DNA of 64,000 nucleotides from Cryptomeria japonica (GCF_030272615.1 NC_081410.1:286007957-286071956), one strand, 5' to 3'. Positions 51,167-62,983 are shown, numbered from the stretch's first letter. Numbers and translations are program-made. Notes: generated by a model from the sequence alone, not told the origin.

Positions 51167-54100
51167 AACACCATGTTTGTCAAAATCATGTTTTGACACT
51201 ATCATCTTGAGAATCGGGACTTGTGTCTTCAAACCTTGTTGTGCCTTTAAACATTAATTTTGATGTTTTGAAACTAGACCTTTCAAGCCACATGCTCTGA
51301 AATGAGGTTCTAAGAGCACAATGTGCATCAAAATCACTTGCTTCTTGAAAGCTTGTTGTGCCTCCAAACACCAATTTTCAAGCTTCGAAACCAAATATTT
51401 TGAGGCATAAGTTCCAAAAAAAGATTCTAAGAGCATGATGTGTGTCAAAATCTAATTTTGACGCTACCGACTCTAGAATCAGGACTTGCATATTGAAACC
51501 TTGTTATGCCTAAAAACACTGATTTTAACGCCAAAATCAAATTTTAACGCTATTGACTCTAAGAGCACGATGTGCACCAAAATAAGATTTTAATGCAATT
51601 TACTCTAAAATTGGGAGTTGCATCTTGAAACCTTGTTGTGGCTCCAAACATCGATTTTGATGCTCCAAAATTGGGGCTTTTGAGGCACAATTTCTCAAAA
51701 TGGGTTCTAAGAGCACAATGTGCATCAAAATTGAATTTTGATGCTATTGGCTCTAGAATCAGGCCTTACATCTTGACACCTTCTTGTGCCTCAAAACACT
51801 GATTTTTATGCTCCAAAACCAGGGCTTTCGAAGGCACAAGCTTTGAAATGAGGTTTTAGGAGCACGATGTGCACCAATATCAGATTTTAACGCTATTGAC
51901 TCTACAATCAGGACTTGCATCAAACCTTGTTGTGCCTCTAAACATTGAATTTTATGCTCCAAAACTGGGTCTTTCGAGGCACAAGCTCCGAAATGAGCTT
52001 CTAAGAGAATGATATGCATCAAAATGGAATTTTGACGCTACAAGCTCCGGAATAGGGACTTTCTTTTTGAAACCTTGTTGTCCCTCAAAACATCGATTTT
52101 GATGTTCCAAAATCAGGGCTTTCAAGGCACAAGCTCCAAAATGAGGTTCTAAGAGCACGATGTACATCAAAATTGCATTTTGACACTACCGACTCTGGAA
52201 TTGGGACTTGTGACTTGAAACCTTGTTGTGTCTCCAAACACTAATTTTTATGCTCCAAAATTGAGGCTTTTCAGGCACGATCTCCGAAATGAGGTTCTAA
52301 GAACACCATGTTTATCAAATTCATGTTTTGGCGCTATCAGTTTGAGAATCGGGACTTGTGTTTTGAAATCTTTTTGGGGCTTTAAACATTGATTTTGATG
52401 TTTTGAAATTGTTGCTTTCATGCCATAGGCTTTGAAATGAAGTTCTAAGAGCACGATGCACATCAAAATCATGTTTTGACACTACAGGCTCTAGAATAGG
52501 GACATGCGTCTTGAAAGTTTGTTGTGCCTCCAAACACCAATTTTGATCCTTCAAAACAAAAGATTTTGAGCCATAAGCTTCAAAACAAGGTTGTAAGAGC
52601 ACGATGTGCATCAAAATCAAATTTTGACACTACTGGCTCCAGAATTAGTACTTCCATCTTGAAACCTTGTTGTGCCTCCAAACATCGATTTTGATGCTAA
52701 AAAACTTGGGCTTTTGAGGCATAATTTCTAAAACAAGGTTCGAAGAGCACAAAGTGCATCAAAATTGAATTTTGATCCTTTGGCTCTCAAATAGGGGCTT
52801 GCATATTGAAACCTTTTTGTGCCTCAAAACACTAATTTTGATGCTCCGAAACTGGCGCTTTCGAGGCACAAGCTTTGAAATTAGGATCTAAGAGCACGAT
52901 GGGTGCCAAAATCAGATTTTGATAGCTATTGACTCTATAATCGGGAATTGCATCTTGAAGCATTGTTGTGCCTCCAAACATTGATTTTGATGCTCCAAAA
53001 TTGGGTCTTTTGAGGCACGAGCTCGGAAATGATCTTCTAAGAGAATGATGTGCATCAAAATAGAATTTTGATGCTATAGGCTCCGGAATAGGGACTTGCT
53101 CCTTGAAAACTTGTTGTGCCTCAAAACATTGATTTTGATGTTCCAAAATTAGGTCTTTCAAGGCGCAAGCTCCAAAATGAGGTTCTAAGAGCATGATGTA
53201 CATCAAATTTGCGTTTTGATGCTACCGACTCTAGAATTGGGACTTGTGTCTTTAAACCTTGTTGTGCCTCCAAACACTAATGTTTATGCTCTAAAAATGA
53301 GGCTTTTGAGGCATGTCCTCCGAAATGAGGTTCTAAGAACACCATGTTTCTCAAAATCATGTTTTGACACTATCAGCTTGAGAATCGGGACTTGTGTCTT
53401 GAAACCTTGTTGTGCCTTTAAACATTGATTTTGATGTTTTGAAACTGGAGCTTTTGAGCCACACACTCTGAAATGAGGTTCTAAGAGCATGATGTGCATC
53501 AGAATCACATCTTGAAAGCTTGTTGTGCCTCAAAACACTAATTTTTTTGCTCCAAAAATGAGGCTTTTCAGGCGCAACCTCCAAAATGAGGTTCTGAGAA
53601 CACCATGTTTGTTAAAATCGTGTTTTGACGTTATCAACTTGAGAATCTGGACATGTGTCTTGAAACCTTGTTGTGCCTTTAAACATTGATTTTGATGTTT
53701 TGAAACTTGAGCTTTCAAGCCACACACTCCAAAACAAGATTCTAAGAGCACGATGTGCATCAAAATCACGTTTTGACAGTACAAGCTCTGGAATAGGGAC
53801 TTGCATCTTGAAAGATTGTTGTGCCTCCAAACACCAATTTTGATGCTTCAAAACCAAAGATTTTACAGTATATGCTCCAAAACAAGGTTTTAAGAGCATG
53901 ATGTGCGTCAAAATCAAATTTGGACGCTACCGGCTCCAGAATCAAGACTTGCATCTTGAAACCTTGTTATGCCTAAAAACACTGATTTTAACGCCAAAAT
54001 GAAATTTTAATGCTATTGACTCTAAGAGCACAATGTGCACCAAAATAAGATTTTAATGCTATTGACTCTAGAATCGGGACTTGCATCTTGAAACCTTGTT

Positions 54101-54470
54101 TTTTCTCCAAACATTGATTTTGATGCTCCAAAACTAGGGCTTTCGAGGCACAAGCTCCGAAATGAGCTTCTAAGAGAATGATGTGTGTCCAAATTTCATT
54201 TTGACGCTAGAGGCTCCAAAATAGGGACTTGCTTCTTGAAACCTTGTTGTGCCTCCAAACACTAATTTTGATGTTCCAAAATAGGGGCTTTCAAGGCAAA
54301 AGCTCAGAAATGAGGTTCTAAGAGCACGATGTACATCAAAATTGCATTTTGACGCTATCGACTCTGGAATTTGCACTTGTGACTTGAAAATTTGTTGTGC
54401 CTCCAAACAGTATTTTTTATTCTCCCAAATTGAGGCTTTTCAGGCACGACCTCTAAAAGGAGGTTCTAAG
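51167..54470. repeat. Array segment 18: copy of the 16.3-19.1 kb arrangement
   Basis: A (51167-51314), a 117-bp B, the 132-bp composite (51432-51563), E/C hybrid (51564-51711), D (149 bp), E (145 bp), F, G; then A-G (52302-53337); then A, a B/G fusion of 113 bp (53486-53598), A, B, another 132-bp composite (53895-54026), E, F, G. Apart from the extra A plus B/G, this matches 16307-19082 monomer by monomer. Confidence 0.85.
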
Positions 54471-55903
54471 AACACCTTTTTTGTCGAAATCATGTTTTGA
54501 CGCTATCTTGACAATATAGGTTTTGGAATATAGACTTGCTTCTTGAAACCTTGTTGTGCCTCCAAACACTGATTTTGATGTTCCAAAATCAGGGCTTTCA
54601 AGGCACAAGCTCCAAAATGAGATTCTAAGAGCACAATATACATCAAAATTGCATTTTGATGCTACCGACTATGGAATTGGGACTTGTGTCTTGAAACCTT
54701 GTTGTGCCTCCAAACACTAATTTTTATTCTCCAAAAAGGAGGCTTTTGAGGCACAACCTCTGAAATGAAGATCTAAAAACACCATGTTTGTCAAAATCGT
54801 GTTTTGACACAATCAGCTTCAGAATCAAAACTTGTGTTTTGAAACCTTGTTGTGCCTTTAAACGTTGATTTTGATGTTTTGAAACTAGAACTTTCGAGCC
54901 ACATGCTCTAAAATGAGGTTCTAAGAGCACGATGTGCATCAAAATCATGTTTTGATACTACAGGATCCGAAATAGGGACTTGCATCTTGAAAGCTTGTTG
55001 TTCCTCCAAACACCAATTTTGATTCTTCAAAGCTGAAGATTTTGATACTACAGGCTCCAGAATAGGGACTTGCATCTTGAAAGCTTGTTGTGCCTCCAAA
55101 CACCAATTTTGATAATTTGAAACCAAAGATTTTGAGAAATATGCTCCAAAACAAGGTTCTAAGAACACGATGTGCGTCAAAATCAAATTTTGACTCTACC
55201 GACTCCAAAATCAAGACTTGCATCTTGAAACCTTGTTGTGCCTCCAAACATCAATTTTCTTGCTCCAAAACTGGGGCTGTTGAGGCACAATTTCTAAAAC
55301 AGGGTTCTAAGAGCACAATGTGCATCAAAATTGAATTTTGTTGCTCCTGGCTCTAGAATTCAGGCTTGCATCTTGGAACCTTGTTCTACCTCAAAAGACT
55401 AATTTTGATGCTCTGAAATTAGGGCTTTCGAGGCACAAGTTTCAAAATGAGGTTCTAAGAGCATGATGTGCACCAAAATCAGAATTTGATGCTATCGACT
55501 CTAGAATCAGGACTTACATCTTGAAACCTTATTGTGCCTCCAAACATTAATTTTGATGCTCCAAAACTAGGTATTTCGAGGCACAAGTTGCGAAATGAGC
55601 TTCTAAAAGAATGATGTGCGTCAAAATGAAATTTTGAAGCTATAGGCTTGGGTATAGGGACTTGTTTCTTGAAACATTGTAGTGCCTCAAAAAATTAATT
55701 TTGATGTTCCAAAATCAGGGCTTTCAAGGCAAAAGCTCTGAAATGAGGTTCTAAGAGCACGATGTACATCAAAATTGTGTTTTGAGGCTATAGACTCAGG
55801 AATTGGGACTTGCATCTTGAAACCTTGTTGTGCCTCCAAACACTTATTTTTATGCTCCAAAAATGAGGCTTTTGAGGCACAACCTTTGAAATGGGGTTCT
55901 AAG
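54471..55903. repeat. Array segment 19: unit with a 90-bp internal duplication
   Basis: An A/F fusion of 159 bp (54471-54629) and G are followed by a seven-type unit (54778-55903). Its B monomer is 238 bp (54926-55163) because 90 bp are duplicated in tandem. Confidence 0.83.
54950..55139. repeat. 90-bp tandem duplication inside a B monomer
   Basis: The block starting TTTTGATACTACAGG at 54950 starts again 90 bp later. It gives two consecutive copies of the B core (GGACTTGCATCTTGAAAGC...CACCAATTTTGAT) and a B of 238 bp. Confidence 0.85.
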
Positions 55904-58354
55904 AACACCACATTTGTCAAAATCATGTTTTGACACTATCAGCTTGAGAATCGGGACTTGTGTCTTGAAACCTTGTTGTGCCTTTAAACATTGATGTTGA
56001 TGTTTTGAAACTAGAGCTTTTGAACCACACACTTCGAAATGAAGTTCAAAGAGCACGATGTGCATCAAAATCATGTTTTGCCACTACAGGCACCAGAATC
56101 AGGACTTGCATCTTGAAACCTTATTGTGCCTCCAAACATCGATTTTGATGCTCCAAAACTAGGGCTTTTGAGGCACAATTTCTAAAACAAGGTTCTAAGA
56201 GCACAATGTGCATCAAACTTGAATTTTCATGCTACTGGCTCTAGAATAGGGGCTTGCATCTTGAGACCTTGTTGTGCCTCAAAATACTGATTTTGATGAT
56301 CCAAAACTAGGGCTTTTGAGGCACAAGCTTTGAAATGAGGTTCTAAGAGCATGATGTGCACCAAAATCAGATTTTGATGCTATTAACTCTAGAATCGGGA
56401 CTTGCATCTTGAAACCTTGTTGTGCCTCCAAACATTGATTTTGATGCTCCAAAATTGAATCTTTCGAGGCACAAGCTTTAAAATGAGCTTCTCAAAGAAT
56501 GATGTCCCTTAAAATAGAATTTTGATGCTACTAGCTCTGGAATAGGGACTTGTTTCTTGAAACCTTGTTGTGCCTCAAAATATTGATTTTGATGTGCAAA
56601 ATCCAAGTCTTTCAAGGCACAATCTCTGAAATGAGGTTCTAAGAGCATGATGTACATAAAAAATTGCATTTTGACCCTACACACTCTGGAATTGGGACTT
56701 GTGTCTTGAAACCTTGTTGTGACTCCAAACACTAATTTTTATGTTCCAAAAATGAGGCTTTTGAGTCACAACCTCCTAAATGAAGTTCTAAGAACACCAT
56801 GTTTGTCAAAATCATGTCTTGATGCTATCAGCTTGAGAATTGGGACTTGTTTCTTGAAACCTTGTTGTGCCTTTAAACATTGACTTGGGTGTTTTCAAAC
56901 TGGTGCTTTTGAGCTACATGCTCCGAAACGAGTTTCTTAGAGCACAATGTGCATCAAAATCAAGTTTTGACACTACAGGCTCCGGAATAGGGACTTGTGT
57001 CTCGAAAGCTTGTTGTGCCTCCAAACACAAATTTTGATGCTTCGAAACCAATGTTTTTGAGGCGTAAGCTCCAAAACAAGCTTCTAAGAGCACGATGTGC
57101 ATCAAAATCAAATTTTCATTCTACCGGCTCCAGAATTAGGACTTGCATCTTGAAACCTTGTTTTGGCTCCAAACATCAATTTTGATGCTCCAAAATTGGG
57201 GCGTTTGAGGCACAATTTCTGAAACAGGGTTCTAAGAGCACAATGTGCATCAAAATTAAATTTTGATTCTACTAGCTCTAGAATCAGGGCTTGAATCTTG
57301 AAACCTTGTTGTGCCTCAAAACATTGATTCTGATGCTCTGAATCTAGGGCTTTTGAGGCACAAGCTTTGAATGAGGTTTTAAGAGCATGATGTGCGCCAA
57401 AATCAGATTTTTATGCTGTTGACTCTATAATCGGGTGTTACATCTTGAAACTTTGTTGTGACTCCAAAAATTGATTTTGATGCTCCAAAGCTAGGGATTT
57501 TAAGACACAATTTCTAAAACAGGGTTCTAAGGGCACAATGTACATCAAACTTGAATTTTGACGCTACTGGCTGTAGAATAGGGGCTTGCATCTTGAAACC
57601 TTGTTGTGCCTCAAAACACTGATTTTGATGATCCAAAACCAGGGCTTTTGAGGCACAAGCTTCAAAATGAGGTTCTAAGAGCATGATGTTCACCAAAATC
57701 AGATTTTGATGCTATTGACTCTAGAATCGAGACTTGCATCTTGAAACCTTGTTGTGGCTCAAAACATTGATTTTGATGTGCCAAAATCAGGGATTTCAAG
57801 GCACAATCTCTGAAATGAGGTTCTAAGAGCATGATGTACATCAAAATTGCATTTTCACTCTACCCACTCTGGAATTGGGACTTGTGTCTAGAAACCTTGT
57901 TGTGACTCAAAACACTAAATTTTATGTTCCAAAAATGAGGCTTTTGAGTCACAACCTCCGAAATGAGGTTCTAAGAACACCATGTTTGTCAAAATCGTGT
58001 TTTGATGATATCAGCTTCAGAATTGGGACTTGTGTCTTGAAACCTTGTTGTGCCTTTAAACATTGATTTGGGTGTTTTTAAACTGGTACTTTCGAGCTAC
58101 ATGCTCTAAAATGAGTTTTTAAGAGCACGATGTACATCAAAATCATGTTTTGACACTATAGGCTCTGGAATATGGACTTGCGTCTTGAAAGCTTGTTGTG
58201 CCTCCAATCACCAATTTTGATTCTTCGAAACCGATGATTTTGAGGCATAAGCTCCAAAACAAGGTTCTAAGAGCACGATGTGTGTCAAAATCAAATTTTG
58301 ATGCTGTCGGCTCTGAATCAGGACTTGCATCTTGAAACCTTGTTGTTCCTCTGA

Positions 58355-58483
58355 ACATCGATTTTGATGCTCCAAAATTGGGGCTTTTGAGGTACAATTT
58401 TTGTAACAGGGTTCTAAGAGCACAATGTGCATCAAAATTTACATCGATTTTGATGCTCCAAAATTGGGGCTTTTGAGGCACAG
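58355..58483. repeat. 42-bp copy of C inserted in the following D monomer
   Basis: A segment beginning ACATCGATTTTGATGCTC (58355 onward, end of C) reappears at 58441-58481 inside the next D, which is therefore about 189 bp. The two copies are separated by the C end and D start, so this is a dispersed short copy rather than a simple tandem step. Confidence 0.8.
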
Positions 58484-61400
58484 CTTTTGATGCTACTGGC
58501 TCTAGAATTGGGTGTTGCATCTTGAAACCTTGTTGTGCCTCAAAACATTGATTCTGATGCTCTGAATATGGGGCTTTTTAGGCACAAGCTTCCAATGAAG
58601 TTATAAGAGCACGATGTGCGCCAAAATCAGATTTTGATGTTGTTGACTCTTTAATCAGGACTTGCATCTTGAAACTTTGTTGTGACTCCAAAAATCGATT
58701 TTGATGCTCCAAAACTCCAGCTTTTCAGGCACAATTTCTAAAATAGGGTTCTAAGGGCACAATGTGTATCAAACTTGAATTTTGATGCTACTGGCTCTAG
58801 AATAGGGGCTTGCATCTTGAAACCTTGTTGTGCCTCAACACACAGATTTTGATGATTAGAAACCAAGGCTTTTGAGGCACAAGCTTCGAAATGAGGTTCT
58901 AAGAGTACGATGTGCACCAAAATCAGATTTTGATGCTATTGACTCTAGAATCGGGACTTGCATCTTGAAACCTTGTTGTGCCTCCAAACATTGATTTTGA
59001 TGCTCCAAAACTAAGTCTTTTGAGGCACAAGCTCTGAAATGAGATTCTCAAAGGATGATGTATGTCAAAATGGAATTTTGATGCTACTAGCTCTGGAATA
59101 GGGACTTGTTTCTTGAAACATTGTTGTGCCTCAAAACATTGATTTTGATGCGCCAAAATTAGGGCTTTCAAGGCACAATCTCCGAAATAAGGTTCTAAGA
59201 GCATGATGTAAATCAAAATTGCATTTTGACTCTACCCACTCTGGAATTGGGACTTGTGTCTTGAAACCTTTTTGTGACTCCAAACACTAATTTTTATGTT
59301 CCAAAAATGAGGCTTTTGAGTCACAACCTCTGAAATGAGGTTCTAAGAACACCATGTTTGTCAAAATCGTGTTTTGATGCTATCAGCTTGAGAATTGGGA
59401 CTTGTGTCTTGAAACCTTGTTGTGCCTTTAAACATTGATTTGGGTGTTTTGAAACTGGTGCTTTCAAGCCACATGCTCCGGAACGAGTTTCTAAGAGCAC
59501 GATGTGCATCAAAATCAAGTTTTGACACTATAGGATCCGGAATAGGGACTTGCATCTCAAAAGCTTGTCGTGCCTCCAAACACCAATTTTGATGCTTTGA
59601 AACCGATGATTTTGAGGCATAAGCTCCAAAACAAGGTTCTAAGAGCACAATGTGCGTCAAAATAAAATTTTGAGCTATCGGCTCTACAATCAGGACTTGC
59701 ATCTTGAAACCTTGTTGTGCCTCCAAACATTGATTTTGATGCTCCAAAATTGGGGCTTTTGAGGCACAATTTTTGTAACAGGGTTCTAAGAGCACAATGT
59801 GCATCAAAATTAATTTTTGATGCTACTGGCTCTAGAATTGGGGCTTGCATCTTGAAACCTTGTTGTGCCTCAAAACATTGATTTTGATGCTCTGAATCTG
59901 GGGCTTTTGAGGCACAACCTTTGAATGAGGTTTTAAGAGCATGATGTGCGCCAAAATCAGATGTTGATGCTATTGACTCTATAATAGGGACTTGCATCTT
60001 GAAACTTTGTTGTGACTCCAAAAATCAATTTTGATGCTCCAAAACTAGGGCTTTTGAGGTACAATTTCTAAAACGGGGTTCTAAGGGCACAATGTGCATC
60101 AAACTTGAATTTTGATGCTACTGGTTCTAGAATGGTGGCTTGCATCTTGAAACCTTGTTGTGCCTCAAAACACTGATTTTGATGATCCAAAACCAGGGCT
60201 TTTGAGGCACAAGCTTTGAAATGAGGTTCTAAGAGCACAATGTGAACCAAAATCAAATTTTAATGCTATTAACTCTAGAATCAGGACTTGCATCTTGAAA
60301 CCTTGTTGTGCCTCCAAACATTGATTTTGATGCTCCAAAACTAAGTCTTTCGAAGGACAAGCTCTGAAATGAGCTTCTCAAAGAATGATGTGCATCAAAA
60401 TGGAATTATGACACTACTAGCTCCGGAATAGGGACTTATTTCTTGAAACCTTGTTTTGCCTCAAAACATTGATTTTGATGTTCCAAAATCAGGGCTTTCA
60501 AGACACAATCTCCAAAATGAGGTTCTAAGAGCATGATGTACATGAAAATTGCATTTTGAGTCTACTAACTCTGGAATTGGGAGTTGTATCTTGAAATCTT
60601 TTTGGGACTCCAAACACTAATTTTGATGTTCCAAAAATGAGGCTTTTGAGTCACAGCCTCTGAAATGAGGTTCTAAGAACACCATGTTTGTCAAAATCGT
60701 GTTTTGATGCTATCAGCTTGAGAATTGGGACTTGTGTCTTGCAACCTTGTTGTGCCTTTAATTATTGACTTGGGTGTTTTGAAACTAGTGCTTTTGAGCC
60801 ACATGCTCTGAAACAAGTTTCTAAGAGCACGATGTGCATCAAAATCACGTTTTGACACTACAGGCTCCGAAATAGGGACTTGCATCTCAAAAGCTTGTTG
60901 TGCCTCCAAACACCAATTTTGATGCTTCCAAACTAATGATTTTGAGCCATAAGCTCCAAAACAAGGTTCTAAGAGCACGATGTGCTCTAGAATCAGGACT
61001 TGCATCTTGAAACCTTGTTGTGCCTCGAAGCATCGATTTTGATGCTCCAAAACTAGGGTTTTTGAGGCACAATTTCTCAAACAGGGTTCTAAGAGCACAA
61101 TGTGCATCAAAATTGAATTTTGATGCTACTGGCTCTAGAATCAGGGTTTGCATCTTGAAACCTATTTGTGCCTCAAAAACACTGATGTTGATGCTCCAAA
61201 ATTGGGGCTTTCAAGGCACAAGCTTCGAAATGAGGTTCTAAGAGAACTATGTGTGCCCAAATTAGATTTTGATGCTAGTGAATCTAGAATCGAGACTTGC
61301 ATCTTGAAACCTTGTTGTGCCTCCAAACATTGATTCTAATCCTCCAAAATTGAGTCTTTCGAGGCACAAGCTCTAAAATGAGCTTCTCAAAGAATAATGT

Positions 61401-62723
61401 GCATCAAAATGGAATTTTGACGCTACTGGCTCCGGAATAGGGACTTGTTTCTTGAAACCTTGTTGTGCCTGAAAACACTGATTTTGATGTGCCAAAATCA
61501 GGGCTTTCAAGGCACAATCTCCAAAATGAGGTTCTTAGAGCATGATGTACATCAAAATTGCATTTTGACTCTACCCACTATAGAATTGGGACTTGTGTCT
61601 TGATACCTTGTTGTGACTCGAAACACTAATTTTTATGTTCCAAAAATGAGGCTTTTAAGTCACAACTTCCGAAATGAGGTTGTAGGGAACACAATGTTTG
61701 TCAAAATTGTGTTTTGATGCAATCAGCTAGAGAATTGGGACTTGTGTCTTGAAACCTTGTTGTGCCTTTAAACATTGATTTGGGTGTTTTGAAACTGGAG
61801 CTTTCGATCCATATGCTCCGAAATGAGTTTCTAAGAGCATGATGTGCATCGAAATCACATTTTGACACTATAGGCTCTGGAATAGGGACTTGCATCTTGA
61901 AAGATTGTTGTGCTTCCAAACACCAATTTTGATGCTTCGAAACCAATGATTTTGAGGCATAAGCTCCAAAACAAGATTCTAAGACCACCATGTGCGTCAA
62001 AATCAAATTTTGATGCTATCGGCTCGAAAATCAAGACTTGCATCTTGAAACCGTGTTGTGCCTCGAAACATCGATTTTGATGCTCCAAAACTGGGGCTTT
62101 TGAGGCACAATTTCTAAAACAGGGTTCTAAGAGCACAATGTGCATCAAAATTAAATTTTGATGCTACTGGCTCTAGAATCGGGGCTTGCATCTTGAAACC
62201 TTGTTGTGCCTGAAAACATTGATTCTGATGCTCTAAATCTGGGGCTTTTGAGGCACAAGCTTCGATTGAGGTTTTAAGAGCACAATGTGCACCAAAATTA
62301 GATTTTGATGCTATTGAGTCTATAATCGGGACTTGCATCTTGAAACTTTGTTGTGACTCCAAAAATCAATTTTGATGCTCCAAAACTGGGGCTTTTGAGG
62401 CACAATTTCTAAAATAGGGTTCTTAGGGCATAATGTGCAACAAACTTGAATTTTGATGCTACTGGCTCTAAAATAGGGGCTTGGCATCTAGAAACCTTGT
62501 TGTGCCTCAAAACACTGATTTTGATGATCTGAAACCAGGGCTTTTGAGGCACAAGCTTTGAAATGAGGTTCTAAGAGCACGATGTACACCAAAATCAGAT
62601 TTTGATGCTATTGACTCTAGAATCAGGACTTGCATCTTGAAACCTTGTTGTGCCTCCAAACATTGATTTTGATGCACCAAAACTAAGTCTTTCAAGGCAC
62701 AAGCTCTAGAATGAGCTTCTTAA

Positions 62724-62732
62724 AGAATGATG
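62724..62732. repeat. Satellite remnant and insertion point of the retrotransposon
   Basis: The first 9 bases of an F monomer (AGAATGATG) are followed directly by non-satellite sequence starting TGTAGGTCTC. A 5-bp target duplication of about TGATG is predicted on the far side of the element, outside the window. The exact break is ambiguous by about 2 bases because both satellite and LTR continue with TG. Confidence 0.8.
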
Positions 62733-62943
62733 TGTAGGTCTCAGGGACAACTGAGAGGGGGGGGGTGAATCATTTGTCTAATAAATTCAAACCAAAATCT
62801 TATTAACCAACTTATTCCTTAATACCGGTAAAATAGTTAGTTGTGCCGGTAAATAGAGTTAATAGAAAATGCTTGTACCGGTAAGAATTAAGGCATGAAA
62901 CATAGACATAAAGTCATCCACAACACATGACATGAATATTTGT

Positions 62944-62983
62944 ACGTGGAAACCCTGTAAGGGGAAAAACCATGGTGGGAAAC
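62944..62983 (-). other. Conserved LTR motif of plant copia type
   Basis: On the plus strand: ACGTGGAAACCC, then GGGGAAAAACCATGG, then TGGGAAACC. In element sense this is GGTTTCCCA ... GGTTTTTCCCC ... GGGTTTCCACGT. Similar wording recurs in the LTRs of many plant copia elements. Its function is not established here; it supports the family and strand assignment. Confidence 0.6.

Larger units (their letters stand above)
1..62732. repeat. 148-bp satellite DNA array with 7-monomer higher-order structure
   Basis: The whole stretch is head-to-tail copies of a 148-bp AT-rich unit, roughly 420 monomers by length. Each copy carries the same landmarks in order: a TCAAAA...TTTTGA dyad, a GACTTGCATCTTGAAACC-like block, TTGTTGTGCCTCCAAACA, a second ATTTTGATGCT, GGCTTTTGAGGCACAA, and TTCTAAG at the end. 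Seven diverged monomer types recur in fixed order, giving a 1036-bp higher-order unit. I see no transposon, gene or unrelated spacer inside these 62.7 kb; even the joints between rearranged units are satellite to satellite. A length close to one nucleosome and higher-order organisation are typical of centromeric or pericentromeric satellites, but a subtelomeric or knob location cannot be excluded. No telomeric TTTAGGG runs are seen. Confidence 0.97.
55904..62732. repeat. Array segment 20: distinct 9-monomer HOR domain
   Basis: After a 6-mer (55904-56792, with a B/C hybrid) the units change. A now has TTGATTTGGGTGTTTT, G has GAGTCACAACCTC, and E or F joints read TTCTCAAAGAATG. A complete unit (59348-60677, 1330 bp) runs A-B-C-D-(E/C)-D'-E-F-G. 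57976-59347 is the same with a 42-bp insertion in D. 56793-57975 is an 8-mer in which E and F are fused. 60678-61686 lacks the extra pair and has a 120-bp C. The last unit (from 61687) is cut by the retrotransposon after 9 bp of F. The extra E/C monomer is recognised by TTGTGACTCCAAAAAT and D' by GGGCACAATG. Confidence 0.84.

Noticed and set aside
59557-60021. Longest open frame (154 codons, minus strand)
   Set aside because: It simply crosses three monomers (B, C, D and part of the next) whose stops have been lost by CpG decay and 1-bp deletions; nothing marks it as a gene.
1-62732. Dozens of minus-strand open frames of 60-154 codons, possibly a family of small proteins
   Set aside because: They sit one per monomer in rotating frames, have no stable start or stop, no recognisable domain, and change with every indel. 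The 148-bp period explains them fully.
1-62732. CRISPR array
   Set aside because: Repeats are 148 bp with no unique spacers, the rest of the window is eukaryotic, and no cas genes are present.
1-62732. Ribosomal intergenic spacer or 5S rDNA array
   Set aside because: No rRNA gene, 5S internal control region or poly-T terminator recurs with the period.
1-62732. Telomeric or subtelomeric repeat with TTTAGGG units
   Set aside because: No run of TTTAGGG or CCCTAAA was seen; the location remains open, but no telomeric evidence exists.
1-62732. Canonical CENP-B box in the monomer
   Set aside because: I found no match to the TTCG...CGGGA pattern; the conserved dyad is different and only an analogy is possible.
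1-62732. Monomer derived from a simple duplication of a 74-bp half unit
   Set aside because: The two ATTTTGATGCT copies are 67 and 81 bp apart, and the sequences around them align only weakly by eye; not enough to claim an ancestral half unit.
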